Translations under genes and position numbers: made by a program
Part shown: piece by piece, positions 8,532 through 17,330 of the stretch
Layout: the number at the start of each line of letters is the position of its first letter
Numbering within the stretch: position 1 is the first letter of the stretch
Assembly (NCBI GenBank): GCA_046482735.1
Contig: JAWOEL010000113.1
Location: forward strand, 1 to 34,883
Length of the DNA stretch: 34,883 nucleotides
Direction of reading: 5' to 3'
Source of the DNA: JAQICB01 sp046482735
GTDB lineage: Bacteria > Bacteroidota > Bacteroidia > Bacteroidales > UBA1715
Notes under the pieces: model-generated
Seen by the model: only the letters and a program-made list of their open reading frames with translations
What the model was told of the DNA's origin: nothing
The model's database searches: none

Positions 8532-9770
8532 ATGAGTAACATTTCACTCTCCCTATTCTCTATATTTACAAGCATATTTCTGCTATATTCATGTTTTCAA
8601 ACAGAAAAAAATTATGCAACATTAGAAGACGAATTAGACACAATCAGTGAAAAAAAGCTACAATTACTCTATGGGATAGACAAAGAACGATACGAAGTTA
8701 TTCAAAAAAATGTTCCGCGAAACACCTTTCTTTCAGACATTTTAAAATCAACCGGTTTATCAAATGCAAAAATTCATGAAGTTGTCGTAAGTCTTGATAC
8801 TATTTTTGATGTTCGAAAAATAAAAAGTGGAAATACCTATACTTCTTTTATAGAAAAAAAAGATTCCGTCAATTCCTTAGCCTATTTTGTATATGAAATA
8901 AATATGACCGATTTTTTTGTCTGCGATTTTTCACAAACCGATACGGTTATTTCCTATATTGACTCAAAAGACATTAAAAAACAAGAACAGGCCGTAAAAG
9001 GAACTATCGAAACATCATTATGGAATGCATTAGAAGACAAAAATGTTCCCCCTACTCTCTCATTGGAATTATCAGAAATTTACGCCTGGACTATAGACTT
9101 TTTTGGATTACAAAAAGGTGATTCTTTTAAAGTTGTATTTACCGAAAACTTTGTGGATTCAGTAAGTATCGGCATCGACCGTATTAAATATGCCGAATTC
9201 ACACATTTGGATGACAATATATATGCTATTCCCTTTGAACAAGATAGTATTGTTGACTTTTTCGATTCTACCGGTGCAAGTTTACGCAAAGCATTCCTCA
9301 AATCACCTCTCCGCTTTTCGCGCATTAGTTCTCATTTTTCGCATGCACGTATGCATCCGGTTCTCCGACGCGTTCGTCCTCACCATGGTATAGATTATGC
9401 CGCTCCTACGGGCACTCCGGTTCGCTCTATTGGTGATGGTGTTGTTATAAAAAAAGGATACTACGGTGGTGGTGGTAATATGGTTAAAATCAAACACAAT
9501 TCTACGTATACATCTGCATATTTGCATTTATCAAGATTCAACAAAAATGCACAATTAGGTCAACGAGTAAAACAAGGCGATATTATTGGTTATGTAGGAA
9601 GCACCGGATTATCTACAGGACCGCATCTTGATTTTCGTATTTACAAAAACAATTCACCTATAAACCCACTTACTCTCAAATCACCTCCTGTTACCCCGGT
9701 AAAAGAAGAAAACAAAGATGCTTTTTCTATTGTGCGGGATAGTATAATTTCAATATTACAAAACATATAA
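8532..9770 (+). CDS. M23-family (LytM-like) cell-wall lipoprotein with altered HxH motif
   Basis: Predicted envelope lipoprotein of 412 residues: signal peptide with lipobox LLYSC (lipidated C21). An in-frame ATG at 8490 would add 14 charged residues before the signal, so 8532 is preferred. The N-terminal half resembles OapA/LysM-linked regions of Bacteroidota M23 proteins (ILKSTGLSNAKIHEV). The C-terminal LytM domain (about 260-395) has H284-x3-D288 (HHGIDYAAPTGTPV), YLHLSRF and TGPHLDFRIY. In classical M23 enzymes the last motif is HxH; here it is H365-L-D367, replacing a zinc-ligand His with Asp. It may be a peptidoglycan endopeptidase or a non-catalytic regulator. The S10 peptidase follows 34 nt later. 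Confidence 0.88.
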   Translation: MSNISLSLFSIFTSIFLLYSCFQTEKNYATLEDELDTISEKKLQLLYGIDKERYEVIQKNVPRNTFLSDILKSTGLSNAKIHEVVVSLDTIFDVRKIKSGNTYTSFIEKKDSVNSLAYFVYEINMTDFFVCDFSQTDTVISYIDSKDIKKQEQAVKGTIETSLWNALEDKNVPPTLSLELSEIYAWTIDFFGLQKGDSFKVVFTENFVDSVSIGIDRIKYAEFTHLDDNIYAIPFEQDSIVDFFDSTGASLRKAFLKSPLRFSRISSHFSHARMHPVLRRVRPHHGIDYAAPTGTPVRSIGDGVVIKKGYYGGGGNMVKIKHNSTYTSAYLHLSRFNKNAQLGQRVKQGDIIGYVGSTGLSTGPHLDFRIYKNNSPINPLTLKSPPVTPVKEENKDAFSIVRDSIISILQNI

Positions 9771-9804
9771 AATAATAGGTATGTATCTAAAATATCAATA
9801 TATC

Positions 9805-11259
9805 ATGAAACATGTATACTCATTAACATTTTTTTGTTTACTCAGCTTATTTTCTGTTGCACAGCAAGACACAAACACAAACTATTCACTCAGCACAACA
9901 AAAGCAAACATACACATAGATAAACAAAAAATTCAATATACTGCAACTACTGGCTATTTTCAATTAGAAAACAAAACAGGCAAACATATTGCCGATGTTT
10001 TTCATGTTTCATATATCAAAAACAACGTATCAGACAATAAAGATAGACCGGTAACTTTTGTTTTTAATGGTGGTCCGGGGTCTTCTTCGGTGTGGTTACA
10101 CATGGGTGCTCTCGGTCCGAAACGAATACGCATGAATACAAACGGCAATGCTGAACCTGCACCATACACTCTTATAGACAACTCTTATTCATGGTTAGAC
10201 GTAACTGATTTAGTTTTTATAGATCCGGTAGGTAGTGGTTTTAGTAAAGCAAAAGAAGGCGAAGACTCAAAGAGTTTTTTTGGCTACAAAAATGATATCG
10301 AATCAGTAGGTGATTTTATCCGGCTTTGGTTAGTGAAAAATAAGAGATGGGGATCGCCCAAATATCTTGCGGGTGAAAGTTACGGAACAACACGTGCATG
10401 TGGTGTTTCCGACTATATTATGAGCACATACGGCATACACCTTAATGGTATATCTCTTATTTCTCCGGCACTCAATTTTCAAACTCTACGTGAGTATTCC
10501 GACAATGATTTTCCGTATATTTTCAACCTACCCGTTTACACTCGAACAGCTCAATATCACAACAAATTTTCGGACGCTAAAAATTCCGACACATCTCTCG
10601 TTTCTCAGGCAGAAAAATTTGCGTTAGAAACTTATTCTGTTGCTTTGCTCAAAGGTGATTTACTCAGCACACAAGAAAAGTATGCAATTGCTGAAAAATT
10701 AGCTTATTTTACAAGTATTCCAACTGACATATTTATACAAAACAATTTACGTATTCCTTCATGGAAATTTAGAAAACTTTTACTTGCTTCAGAACATTCT
10801 CTTATTGGCCGATTTGACACTCGCTTAACCATGCCTGCCCCACTCAAAAACAGAGACTATGCTTCTGAAGATCCAAGTTTTACAGAAATAAATGGTGCTT
10901 TCACAACCGGGTTTAACGAATATGTGCAAAAAGAATTGGACTATACAAACACATTACCCTTTTACAGCATTGGAAATGTTCATCCATGGAAATATGGTGA
11001 TGGTAAATATTTGAATGTAACGGATGAGTTACGAACAACTATGTTTACAAATCCTCATATGAAAGTTTGGGTAGCAAACGGACTCTATGATTTGGCTACA
11101 AGTTATTTCGGGGCTGAATATGCTATTCAACACATGAATTTACCACATGAATTATCCGAGAATATTACTTGTACCTATTATAATGCCGGGCATATGATGT
11201 ACTTAGTAGAACAAGAATTACAACAACTCAAAAATGATGCACGAGAGTTTTATAAATAA
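9805..11259 (+). CDS. S10-type serine carboxypeptidase-like protein, exported
   Basis: An alpha/beta-hydrolase peptidase of 484 residues with a Sec signal (MKHVYSLTFF through SVAQ). I chose the ATG at 9805; the ATG at 9781 would add eight residues before the signal. S10 motifs are intact: oxyanion-hole NGGPGSSSVWLHMGALGP, WLDVTDLVFIDPVGSGFS, nucleophile GESYGT (S192), Asp in NGLYDLATSYFG (D429) and His in NAGHMMY (H463). The family removes C-terminal residues from peptides at acidic pH. No lipobox, so periplasmic or secreted. It follows the M23 lipoprotein by 34 nt, suggesting co-expression, perhaps for envelope peptide turnover (inference). Confidence 0.9.
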   Translation: MKHVYSLTFFCLLSLFSVAQQDTNTNYSLSTTKANIHIDKQKIQYTATTGYFQLENKTGKHIADVFHVSYIKNNVSDNKDRPVTFVFNGGPGSSSVWLHMGALGPKRIRMNTNGNAEPAPYTLIDNSYSWLDVTDLVFIDPVGSGFSKAKEGEDSKSFFGYKNDIESVGDFIRLWLVKNKRWGSPKYLAGESYGTTRACGVSDYIMSTYGIHLNGISLISPALNFQTLREYSDNDFPYIFNLPVYTRTAQYHNKFSDAKNSDTSLVSQAEKFALETYSVALLKGDLLSTQEKYAIAEKLAYFTSIPTDIFIQNNLRIPSWKFRKLLLASEHSLIGRFDTRLTMPAPLKNRDYASEDPSFTEINGAFTTGFNEYVQKELDYTNTLPFYSIGNVHPWKYGDGKYLNVTDELRTTMFTNPHMKVWVANGLYDLATSYFGAEYAIQHMNLPHELSENITCTYYNAGHMMYLVEQELQQLKNDAREFYK

Positions 11260-11348
11260 AACCGCATATCATTAATTTGTTTAACTCCTTTTTAGCTAGT
11301 GAATTCATAGGCAAGTCGATTCTGGAACAAAGATACTCCCTGTAAATT

Positions 11349-11378
11349 ATAAAAAAAGCTGCCCAAAACAGGCAGCTT
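11349..11378 (-). terminator. Intrinsic terminator for the 11.5-12.0 kb lipoprotein gene
   Basis: AAGCTGCC-CAAAACA-GGCAGCTT is a perfect 8-bp stem preceded on + by A7, so on the - strand the hairpin is followed by T7. It lies about 100 nt downstream of the - strand lipoprotein stop. On + it lacks a U-tract but may still slow transcription from the S10 gene. Confidence 0.8.
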
Positions 11379-11481
11379 ACAATCGACTCTTATTCATCTC
11401 ATGGGTGTGTGTACATATTTTAATATACTGTGTTGCTTACTAATAGATAAAGAACAACACACATAACATATCACACGCTCA

Positions 11482-11988
11482 TTATTCATTTATTTTTTTT
11501 GGAGACAACTCATACACACTATATTCAATACAGTAGCCATTTTTTACATTTCTCTTTTTAGTTACCAAAGTACGCTCAGAGGTACCTGCATTTGATATAT
11601 CATAATTCTTACGTACAACTTCATGATAAAACTCATGCCAGTCGGGAAATATTTCTAAGTCAAAATAAACATCTTCTCTTCTATCATTATAATGATCTTC
11701 TTCTACAAGCCACATTTCAATTTCAATTTCATATGAATATACAACATCTCCCCGAGAAGAGTTATATGCATATTCATAATAAATAAGATACGTCCCCGGA
11801 TACGCTCTGTAATACGTATTCCAACTAAAATGATCCGGAACAGCACCACCCGGATCGATATATGCCGGTTCGCGGTCAAACCAATTAAGTCGCAAAAAAG
11901 CTTCATTATCGTCTCTGTCAATATGCTCATAATTACAGGATGCAAATAAAAGAGATACTATTACACTTGTGTAGATTAAAAATTTCAT
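11482..11988 (-). CDS. Lipoprotein of unknown function
   Basis: A 168-residue predicted lipoprotein: MKFLIYTSVI then lipobox LLFASC with C18. The ATG at 12012 would add eight residues (MNHKNNKK) before the signal and cannot be excluded. The mature part is rich in Tyr, Asp and Glu, with alternating segments such as TYLIYYEYAYNSSRGDVVYS and EIEIEMWLVEEDHY that suggest a small beta-sandwich. I do not recognise a family. It is monocistronic: a terminator lies downstream and the Prc protease gene is divergent, with about 160 nt between them. Probably periplasm- or surface-facing; function not inferable. Confidence 0.7.
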   Translation of the reverse strand: MKFLIYTSVIVSLLFASCNYEHIDRDDNEAFLRLNWFDREPAYIDPGGAVPDHFSWNTYYRAYPGTYLIYYEYAYNSSRGDVVYSYEIEIEMWLVEEDHYNDRREDVYFDLEIFPDWHEFYHEVVRKNYDISNAGTSERTLVTKKRNVKNGYCIEYSVYELSPKKINE

Positions 11989-12148
11989 CTTTTTATTATT
12001 TTTATGATTCAAGATTTATGTTTAAAAATTCATAACCAATAATTGTGCCATTAAAAATTAATGCAAAATCATTCTATAGATAACAAATTAATTATTAATT
12101 TCGTTAGATATTAACAATACAGTAAAAAAATCTATAAAATATACACTC

Positions 12149-14260
12149 ATGAATATGTATCGAAAAATTTTATTATTTCTTTTTCCGGCTCTTTTTATTT
12201 TTATTTTTTCATCTAATTATGTAAATGACAACACAAAAAAACAGAAACTACTCGTTACCAAAACTGTAGAACTGTTAAATTTAGCACATTTCTCCCCGCA
12301 AGATATCAATGATGATTTTTCCGAAAGAGTATACACCTTATACCTCAAAAGTCTGGACTACAATAAATACTTTTTTACACAAAAACAAATACAAGTTTTA
12401 GAAACATATAAACATGCAATAGATGACGAAATAAAAGATGAAGACCTTAATTTCTTCTTAACTTCATATGAACTTATAAACCAACAACAAAAATTCATAC
12501 AATCAATATATGCAAGTTTACTGGAGAAACCATTTAATTACACACGTAACGAAACGTTTTTCACCAAACCGGAAGAACGAAAATTCGTAGAAAACAATGA
12601 CTCTCTGAAAAATTTTTGGCGTAAATTTTTGAAATATCAGGTTATTACTGAAATTCACTCACTCGAAAAAAAACAAGAAAAAGCACAAGAATTATCAGAC
12701 ACTGTTGCTACCAAAACATTCGAAGAGATTGAAGAGGAAGCACGGGAGAATATCCTCAAGCGCTACGATAACAGATTTGAACGAATAGAAAAAATTACCG
12801 AAGAGGATCGCTTCTCAACCTATCTTAATAGTATTACCTCATCGTATGATCCACACACAAATTATTTTGCACCCAAAAATAAAGAAGATTTTGATATCCG
12901 CATTTCCGGAAAATTAGAAGGAATAGGAGCAACACTTTCTCAAAAAGACGGCTACATAAAAGTTGTAAATATTGTTCCCGGCAGCCCTTCATGGAAACAA
13001 GGAGACTTACAGCCCGATGATTTAATTTTAAAAGTTGCTCAGGAAAATGAAATACCGGTAGACATATCGGACATGCGGCTCGACGAAGCGGTAAAACTCA
13101 TTCGCGGCCCCAAAGGAACAAAAGTTACTCTCACGGTGAAAAAAGTTGACGGTAGCATCGAAGATATTACCATAACACGAGACGTTGTAGAACTTGAAGA
13201 CCAATATGTGCGTTCCGCAATTATTTCTTCCGAAAATAATACAAAATCTCGTATAGGATATATTTATTTACCACAATTTTATGTAGATATGCACAACAAA
13301 AAAGGCCGGAATAGTGCAGACGATATGGAGCAAGAAATAGAAAAACTAAAAGAAAAAAATGTAGACGGCATTATTATAGATCTTCGCGACAATGGCGGCG
13401 GATCGTTACCGGGAGTAGTCGATATTGCTGGTTTATTTGTAGAAAAAGGCCCTGTTGTACAAGTAATGGTTGGTGACAAAACTCAAATACTTCGCGATAC
13501 AGATTCACGTGTACAATACGATGGTGATTTGGTAATTATGGTAAATTCTTTTAGTGCTTCTGCTTCTGAAATTTTAGCTGCTGCTATGCAAGATTATGAA
13601 CGTGCCGTTATTGTCGGTTCGCAGTCGACGTATGGCAAAGGTACGGTTCAGCGCTTTGTGGATATAGACAGATTTGTAGACAATAAACACAAGGCGTTTA
13701 AACCTTTGGGAAATATCAAATTGACTATTCAAAAATTTTATAGAATTAACGGCGGTTCAACCCAATTGCGAGGCGTTACACCCGACATTGTGCTGCCCGA
13801 CATATATCAACATATTGATATCGGCGAAAATGATTTAGATTACCCATTAGCATGGACAGAAATTGATAACCTTAAATACTCAAAATGGTCTGATAATCCT
13901 AACATCAAAAAATTACAGAAAAAAAGTTCGAAAAGAGTTGCGAATGATTCAACATTTATGCTCATAAATGAGGCTTCAGAATGGTTGGCCGAAAAGAAGA
14001 ATACACAAACCATTGCTTTACATATTGACACATATAAATCGCGAAAAGAACGTGAAAGCACTCTGTCTGAAAAATATTCGAATGCTGACGAACAACTCAC
14101 AAATTTAGAGATAGATACTACATTTAATATTGTAAAAACAAAAGATGCTTCGCTTGATTCGGTAAAAATTGCTAAAAGAAAAAGATGGCATTCGGAACTA
14201 CAAAAAGATGTAACACTCTTCGAAACATATAGAGTAATGCTTGATTTAATAAAACAATAA
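12149..14260 (+). CDS. prc: Carboxy-terminal processing / tail-specific protease (S41A, Prc-like)
   Basis: A periplasmic protease that degrades or trims proteins from the C-terminus. The 703-residue protein has an N-terminal hydrophobic segment (about 5-23) as signal or anchor, the Tsp-type N-terminal helical domain (LLNLAHFSPQDINDDFSERV, YLKSLDYNKYFFT), a PDZ domain (about 250-340, with VNIVPGSPSWKQGDLQPDD), the S41 core and a DUF3340-like C-terminal tail. The Ser/Lys dyad is visible: Ser in NSFSASASE (probably S471) and K497 in STYGKGTVQ. The 26-residue Ser-Lys spacing agrees with E. coli Prc. LRDNGGGSLPGVVDIA is the conserved strand before the active site. Length fits the long Prc class rather than short CtpA. 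Transcribed alone. Confidence 0.94.
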   Translation: MNMYRKILLFLFPALFIFIFSSNYVNDNTKKQKLLVTKTVELLNLAHFSPQDINDDFSERVYTLYLKSLDYNKYFFTQKQIQVLETYKHAIDDEIKDEDLNFFLTSYELINQQQKFIQSIYASLLEKPFNYTRNETFFTKPEERKFVENNDSLKNFWRKFLKYQVITEIHSLEKKQEKAQELSDTVATKTFEEIEEEARENILKRYDNRFERIEKITEEDRFSTYLNSITSSYDPHTNYFAPKNKEDFDIRISGKLEGIGATLSQKDGYIKVVNIVPGSPSWKQGDLQPDDLILKVAQENEIPVDISDMRLDEAVKLIRGPKGTKVTLTVKKVDGSIEDITITRDVVELEDQYVRSAIISSENNTKSRIGYIYLPQFYVDMHNKKGRNSADDMEQEIEKLKEKNVDGIIIDLRDNGGGSLPGVVDIAGLFVEKGPVVQVMVGDKTQILRDTDSRVQYDGDLVIMVNSFSASASEILAAAMQDYERAVIVGSQSTYGKGTVQRFVDIDRFVDNKHKAFKPLGNIKLTIQKFYRINGGSTQLRGVTPDIVLPDIYQHIDIGENDLDYPLAWTEIDNLKYSKWSDNPNIKKLQKKSSKRVANDSTFMLINEASEWLAEKKNTQTIALHIDTYKSRKERESTLSEKYSNADEQLTNLEIDTTFNIVKTKDASLDSVKIAKRKRWHSELQKDVTLFETYRVMLDLIKQ

Positions 14261-14310
14261 TTCTTTGTGTACGGTACCGGAAAATATACATACTAATTCC
14301 ACACAAAAAA

Positions 14311-14429
14311 GTAACCTGAATTCGATGTTATTGAGGGTTTATACGATATATTGCAATAAATACATCACTCAAAATAGTGTAAAAACCACAAACCATGCTC
14401 ATATATCTAATATATCGAATTCAGGTTAC
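14311..14429. mobile_element. Short element with terminal inverted repeats (second MITE-like family)
   Basis: 119 bp bounded by GTAACCTGAATTCGATGTTAT on the left and, reverse-complemented, GTAACCTGAATTCGATATATT on the right (16 identical terminal bases). The interior has no coding capacity and no similarity to the larger MITE, but both families share the end core TGARTTCGAYRT. No convincing target duplication is visible. It occupies most of the 337-nt gap between the Prc and Amt genes; the rest of the gap holds only the Amt terminator. Confidence 0.65.
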
Positions 14430-14516
14430 ACAATCCTTTTAAAACAACAAGCCAAACAAATTTATAGCAGCTGTTTTATATAATTTTACAAACTGCTATT
14501 TTCCCCAGATTTTAAC

Positions 14517-14557
14517 AAAAAAAAGCGGGACTGCTTGAATAATACAAACAGCCCCGC
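14517..14557 (-). terminator. Intrinsic terminator of the amt operon
   Basis: On the - strand GCGGGGCTG ... CAGTCCCGC forms a GC-rich stem with one mismatch and a 15-nt loop, followed by T8. It lies about 40 nt after the Amt stop codon. Confidence 0.85.
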
Positions 14558-14597
14558 CTGGATTTAAAAATATACAAACTCTCCTTACACTCAGGCA

Positions 14598-15842
14598 TTA
14601 ATTATACACACTTTGACCATGTTCATGAGAATCAAGCCCTTCTATTTCAGTTACACGAGACACACGAAGTCCCATAATTGCATTTATAATTTTCAGTAAC
14701 ACATACGATACACCTATTGTATACGCCATAACCGAAAATACACCAATAAACTGTACAAAAAACTGATGCATTCCACCACCATAGAACAAACCATCGGTAG
14801 TATGAAATAAGCCAACCAGTAATGTTCCTATAGCACCACTTGTTCCGTGCACAGAAATAGCACCCACCGGGTCATCAATTTTCAATGTTTTATCAATAAA
14901 CTCAATAGAGAAAATCAACACAGTACCGGCAAACAAGCCAATAAGAACAGCACCACCGGGCGAAACGACATCACAACCAGCTGTTATAGCAACCAAACCA
15001 GCAAGAGCCCCGTTCAAAGACATTGAAAGGTCAGCTTTTTTATAGCGTATCCACGTAACAAACATAGTTGCCAAAAATCCGGCACCAGCCGATAAGTTTG
15101 TGGTAATAAATATACGTGCAACATTTAGAACAGAATCGCTATCTTCACCAACCGAAAAGGCTAACTCAGAACCAGGGTTAAAACCAAACCAACCTAACCA
15201 CAGAATAAACACACCAAGAGCACCAAGTACTAAGTTGTGACCGGGGATAGCTTGAGATTTTCCATTTACATATTTACCCAAACGCGGTCCTAAAATAATG
15301 GCACCAACTAAACCAGCCCATGCACCCACAGAATGTACTATTGTAGATCCGGCAAAATCATGAAAGCCAAGCTCACTTAACCAACCGCCACCCCAAGACC
15401 AATGACCTTGAATAGGGTAAATAAATGCTGTTAATATAAGTGTTACGATAATGTACGAACCAAACTTAGTTCGTCCTGCCATAGCCCCCGACAAAATAGT
15501 AGCAGCTGTAGCAGCAAATACCGACTGAAACCACACATCAGCAAAAGGATTTAATCCCTCACGTTCTAAGGGTGCAGTTTTCTCAAATTCAGTCACCGAA
15601 TCACCAATTATAGTAAAATCCAATGTGCCAATTATTCCGGCAATATCTGTACCGTACATTAATGAAAAACCAATAAAAAAGAAAGTCAATGAACCTATAC
15701 TAAAATCAACAAAGTTTTTCATTAAAATGTTTCCCGCATTTTTGGCCCGGGTAAAACCAACTTCGACCATGGCAAAACCGGCTTGCATAAAAAAGACCAA
15801 AATTCCGGCTATTAATATCCATAAGTTATCTAATGTATACAT
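14598..15842 (-). CDS. amt: Ammonium transporter
   Basis: An inner-membrane ammonium channel of 414 residues with about 11 hydrophobic helices. It starts directly in the first helix (MYTLDNLWILIAG) without a cleaved signal. Hallmarks: FTRAKNAGNIL, the Phe-gate region FQSVFAATAATI, the twin pore histidines H170 (DFAGSTIVHSVGAW) and H332 (DPVGAISVHGTSG), and WGGGWLSELGFHDFAGS. The short C-terminal cytosolic tail (GLRVSRVTEIEGLDSHEHG) is the region P-II proteins contact in this family. It is the last gene of a porin/P-II/Amt operon; the P-II stop is 33 nt upstream and a terminator follows. Expected to be induced under ammonium limitation and gated by the adjacent P-II protein. Confidence 0.96.
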   Translation of the reverse strand: MYTLDNLWILIAGILVFFMQAGFAMVEVGFTRAKNAGNILMKNFVDFSIGSLTFFFIGFSLMYGTDIAGIIGTLDFTIIGDSVTEFEKTAPLEREGLNPFADVWFQSVFAATAATILSGAMAGRTKFGSYIIVTLILTAFIYPIQGHWSWGGGWLSELGFHDFAGSTIVHSVGAWAGLVGAIILGPRLGKYVNGKSQAIPGHNLVLGALGVFILWLGWFGFNPGSELAFSVGEDSDSVLNVARIFITTNLSAGAGFLATMFVTWIRYKKADLSMSLNGALAGLVAITAGCDVVSPGGAVLIGLFAGTVLIFSIEFIDKTLKIDDPVGAISVHGTSGAIGTLLVGLFHTTDGLFYGGGMHQFFVQFIGVFSVMAYTIGVSYVLLKIINAIMGLRVSRVTEIEGLDSHEHGQSVYN

Positions 15843-15875
15843 AATTGTAAAGTTTAAAAATTGTTCCTACTGTTA

Positions 15876-16223
15876 TTATTCTTTAAGGTAAATAGCTTCC
15901 GGACCACGTTCTCCATTTCTAATGCGGATAGTTTCCTCCACCGGTATTACAAATATTTTCCCGTCACCGACTTCGCCGGTAGAAGCTGAATCCAAAATTG
16001 TTTGAATGGCTATATCAACAAAAGCATCATTTACTATTATCGATAGCAGTCGCCGTTCTATAAAACTGGTATCATACTCGGTACCTCTGTACTGCTTTTT
16101 TTCGTGGAATTTTCCAACACCACGTACATCCCAAAAAGAAAAGAACTGTACTCCTACTTTATTCAGTGCTTCTTTCACATCTTCATAAAGATCTCGCCTG
16201 ATAATTGCTTCAATTTTTTTCAT
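15876..16223 (-). CDS. glnK: P-II nitrogen regulatory protein (GlnK-like)
   Basis: A 115-residue trimeric signal protein that binds ATP/ADP and 2-oxoglutarate and plugs the Amt pore. It starts with the usual MKKIEAIIR. The T-loop reads KFHEKKQYRGTEYDTSF, with Y50 at the position uridylylated in proteobacterial P-II. The B-loop/C-terminal signature TGEVGDGKIFVIPVEETIRIRNGERG is intact. The T-loop tip differs from the common RGAEYVVDF consensus (Asp-Thr-Ser after the Tyr), so whether it is modified is open. Location directly before amt supports the GlnK name; GlnB cannot be excluded by sequence alone. Confidence 0.93.
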   Translation of the reverse strand: MKKIEAIIRRDLYEDVKEALNKVGVQFFSFWDVRGVGKFHEKKQYRGTEYDTSFIERRLLSIIVNDAFVDIAIQTILDSASTGEVGDGKIFVIPVEETIRIRNGERGPEAIYLKE

Positions 16224-16252
16224 AGTTTTATATTTTATTGATTTATAACTTA

Positions 16253-16927
16253 CTACAACGATATGCCGGCATATACATAAAATGCCTCGTTATACGGATT
16301 AAGCGTTACCGCTCCTACTAAAGGAATAGAAAATGACTCTGTTACAACAATTTCTTTGGTTTTACTCAGCGTTACATTACAAACACCGAAATCTCCGGAA
16401 CTTGTATATGCACCATCTCCGGCACCTACAGCAACATCAAGTATATCGAATGAATACGCCAGCTCTACATATACATCTTCGGTATCTTCACCAAACATAT
16501 AAGCTCCGGTAAAACTAAATGCATCATATGAGTACGATACTGCTGGTTCTAAAAAATGCATAGTTTCAAAATCCATCCAATTGCCACCGAAATAGTAATC
16601 GGTAAATGTCACACTCAAACCAAAATCAAAACTATAGTCAACATACAAATCCATTTCCATGTCCTCTACACCTCCGGTACTTACAGATCCCCACGAACCT
16701 ATAGTTAAACCTCCGGCAGTAAACTCCATCCATGGTTGAAAAGCTGCTCCTGTTCCGAATTTTGCACCACGCCATACATAGCTGCTAAACACATCCACAC
16801 CTGCATCTGTTCCAATGCGTGATGATGCTGCCTCTTCGGTCTCTTCTTGTGCTATCAAACTTGTTGTACTCAAAGCACATACAGCCATTACCACACACAT
16901 CATTTTTTTTACATTCATTTTTTTCAT
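16253..16927 (-). CDS. TorF-like putative outer-membrane porin of the ammonium operon
   Basis: A 224-residue predicted outer-membrane barrel with signal MKKMNVKKMM ... LIAQ. An upstream in-frame ATG at 16966 is rejected because a promoter -7 box at 16964-16971 overlaps it. The mature protein has FSSYVWRGAKFG near the N-terminus, a signature of the TorF/Gcw_chp (TIGR02001) family, then alternating aromatic-rich strands with acidic turns and a C-terminal YVYAGISL typical of barrel insertion. It is the first gene of the operon with P-II and Amt (29 nt to glnK). As I recall the family also sits beside P-II/Amt genes in other bacteria. Probable role: outer-membrane passage of a nitrogen compound (inference). 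Confidence 0.75.
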   Translation of the reverse strand: MKKMNVKKMMCVVMAVCALSTTSLIAQEETEEAASSRIGTDAGVDVFSSYVWRGAKFGTGAAFQPWMEFTAGGLTIGSWGSVSTGGVEDMEMDLYVDYSFDFGLSVTFTDYYFGGNWMDFETMHFLEPAVSYSYDAFSFTGAYMFGEDTEDVYVELAYSFDILDVAVGAGDGAYTSSGDFGVCNVTLSKTKEIVVTESFSIPLVGAVTLNPYNEAFYVYAGISL

Positions 16928-16963
16928 AAGACTTCGTTTTAAATTATTAATTAATGTACAGTG

Positions 16964-16971
16964 CAAACATA
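16964..16971 (-). promoter_or_regulatory. -7 element of the porin-glnK-amt operon
   Basis: On the - strand TATGTTTG matches the Bacteroidota -7 consensus TAnnTTTG. It is about 37 nt upstream of the start at 16927, giving a leader of about 30 nt. No good -33 TTTG is present at the ideal distance (nearest is ATTGG), so activation by a regulator would make sense. It decides the start codon of the porin gene. Confidence 0.6.
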
Positions 16972-17189
16972 GCTTGTTTAGGCTATGCCAATCATCAGCA
17001 ATTCTGCTGCTTTTAATTTCTGTGGTTTACGGAATCTTTTCTAGGTGTTTTACTGAGAATGTAATAGCATCGCATGCTCTCTCACTGAAAAATTGCAACA
17101 TATCACATATTTCATCAGATATGTTACATATACTTTTCGTTCATAAACGGGTCAATTCTTCACCTTTGTGAACAAAAAAATTGCACTAA

Positions 17190-17221
17190 TTTGTTATATT
17201 TATGCAGCTTTTGTATATTTG
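17190..17221 (+). promoter_or_regulatory. Canonical Bacteroidota promoter of the 17.3-19.7 kb operon
   Basis: TTTG at 17190-17193 and TATATTTG at 17214-17221 are separated by 20 bp, an exact fit to the -33/-7 consensus. Transcription would start near 17228, giving a leader of about 100 nt. It lies in the 403-nt divergent region (16928-17330), which otherwise holds the porin promoter and the palindrome at 17221-17242. Confidence 0.8.
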
Positions 17222-17242
17222 TTATGAGAATATTCTCATAAC
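17221..17242. promoter_or_regulatory. 22-bp perfect palindrome over the transcription start (candidate operator)
   Basis: The half-site GTTATGAGAAT is followed immediately by its exact reverse complement. It shares its first base with the -7 box and covers the expected start site, a classic repressor position. With no spacer it is a poor RNA hairpin and better suited to a dimeric DNA-binding protein. No regulator gene is adjacent. Confidence 0.6.
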
Positions 17243-17330
17243 ACATGTTTGTTGTTCATATCTGAACCAAAACAAGCAGTTTTTGTTAGTTACAGAGGTA
17301 GCAATTATAACACAATAATATAATAAAGAT

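Noticed and set aside
14265..14483. A 72-codon + strand frame after the Prc gene
   Set aside because: It runs through the short inverted-repeat element, has no recognisable protein features and starts 4 nt after prc only by chance.
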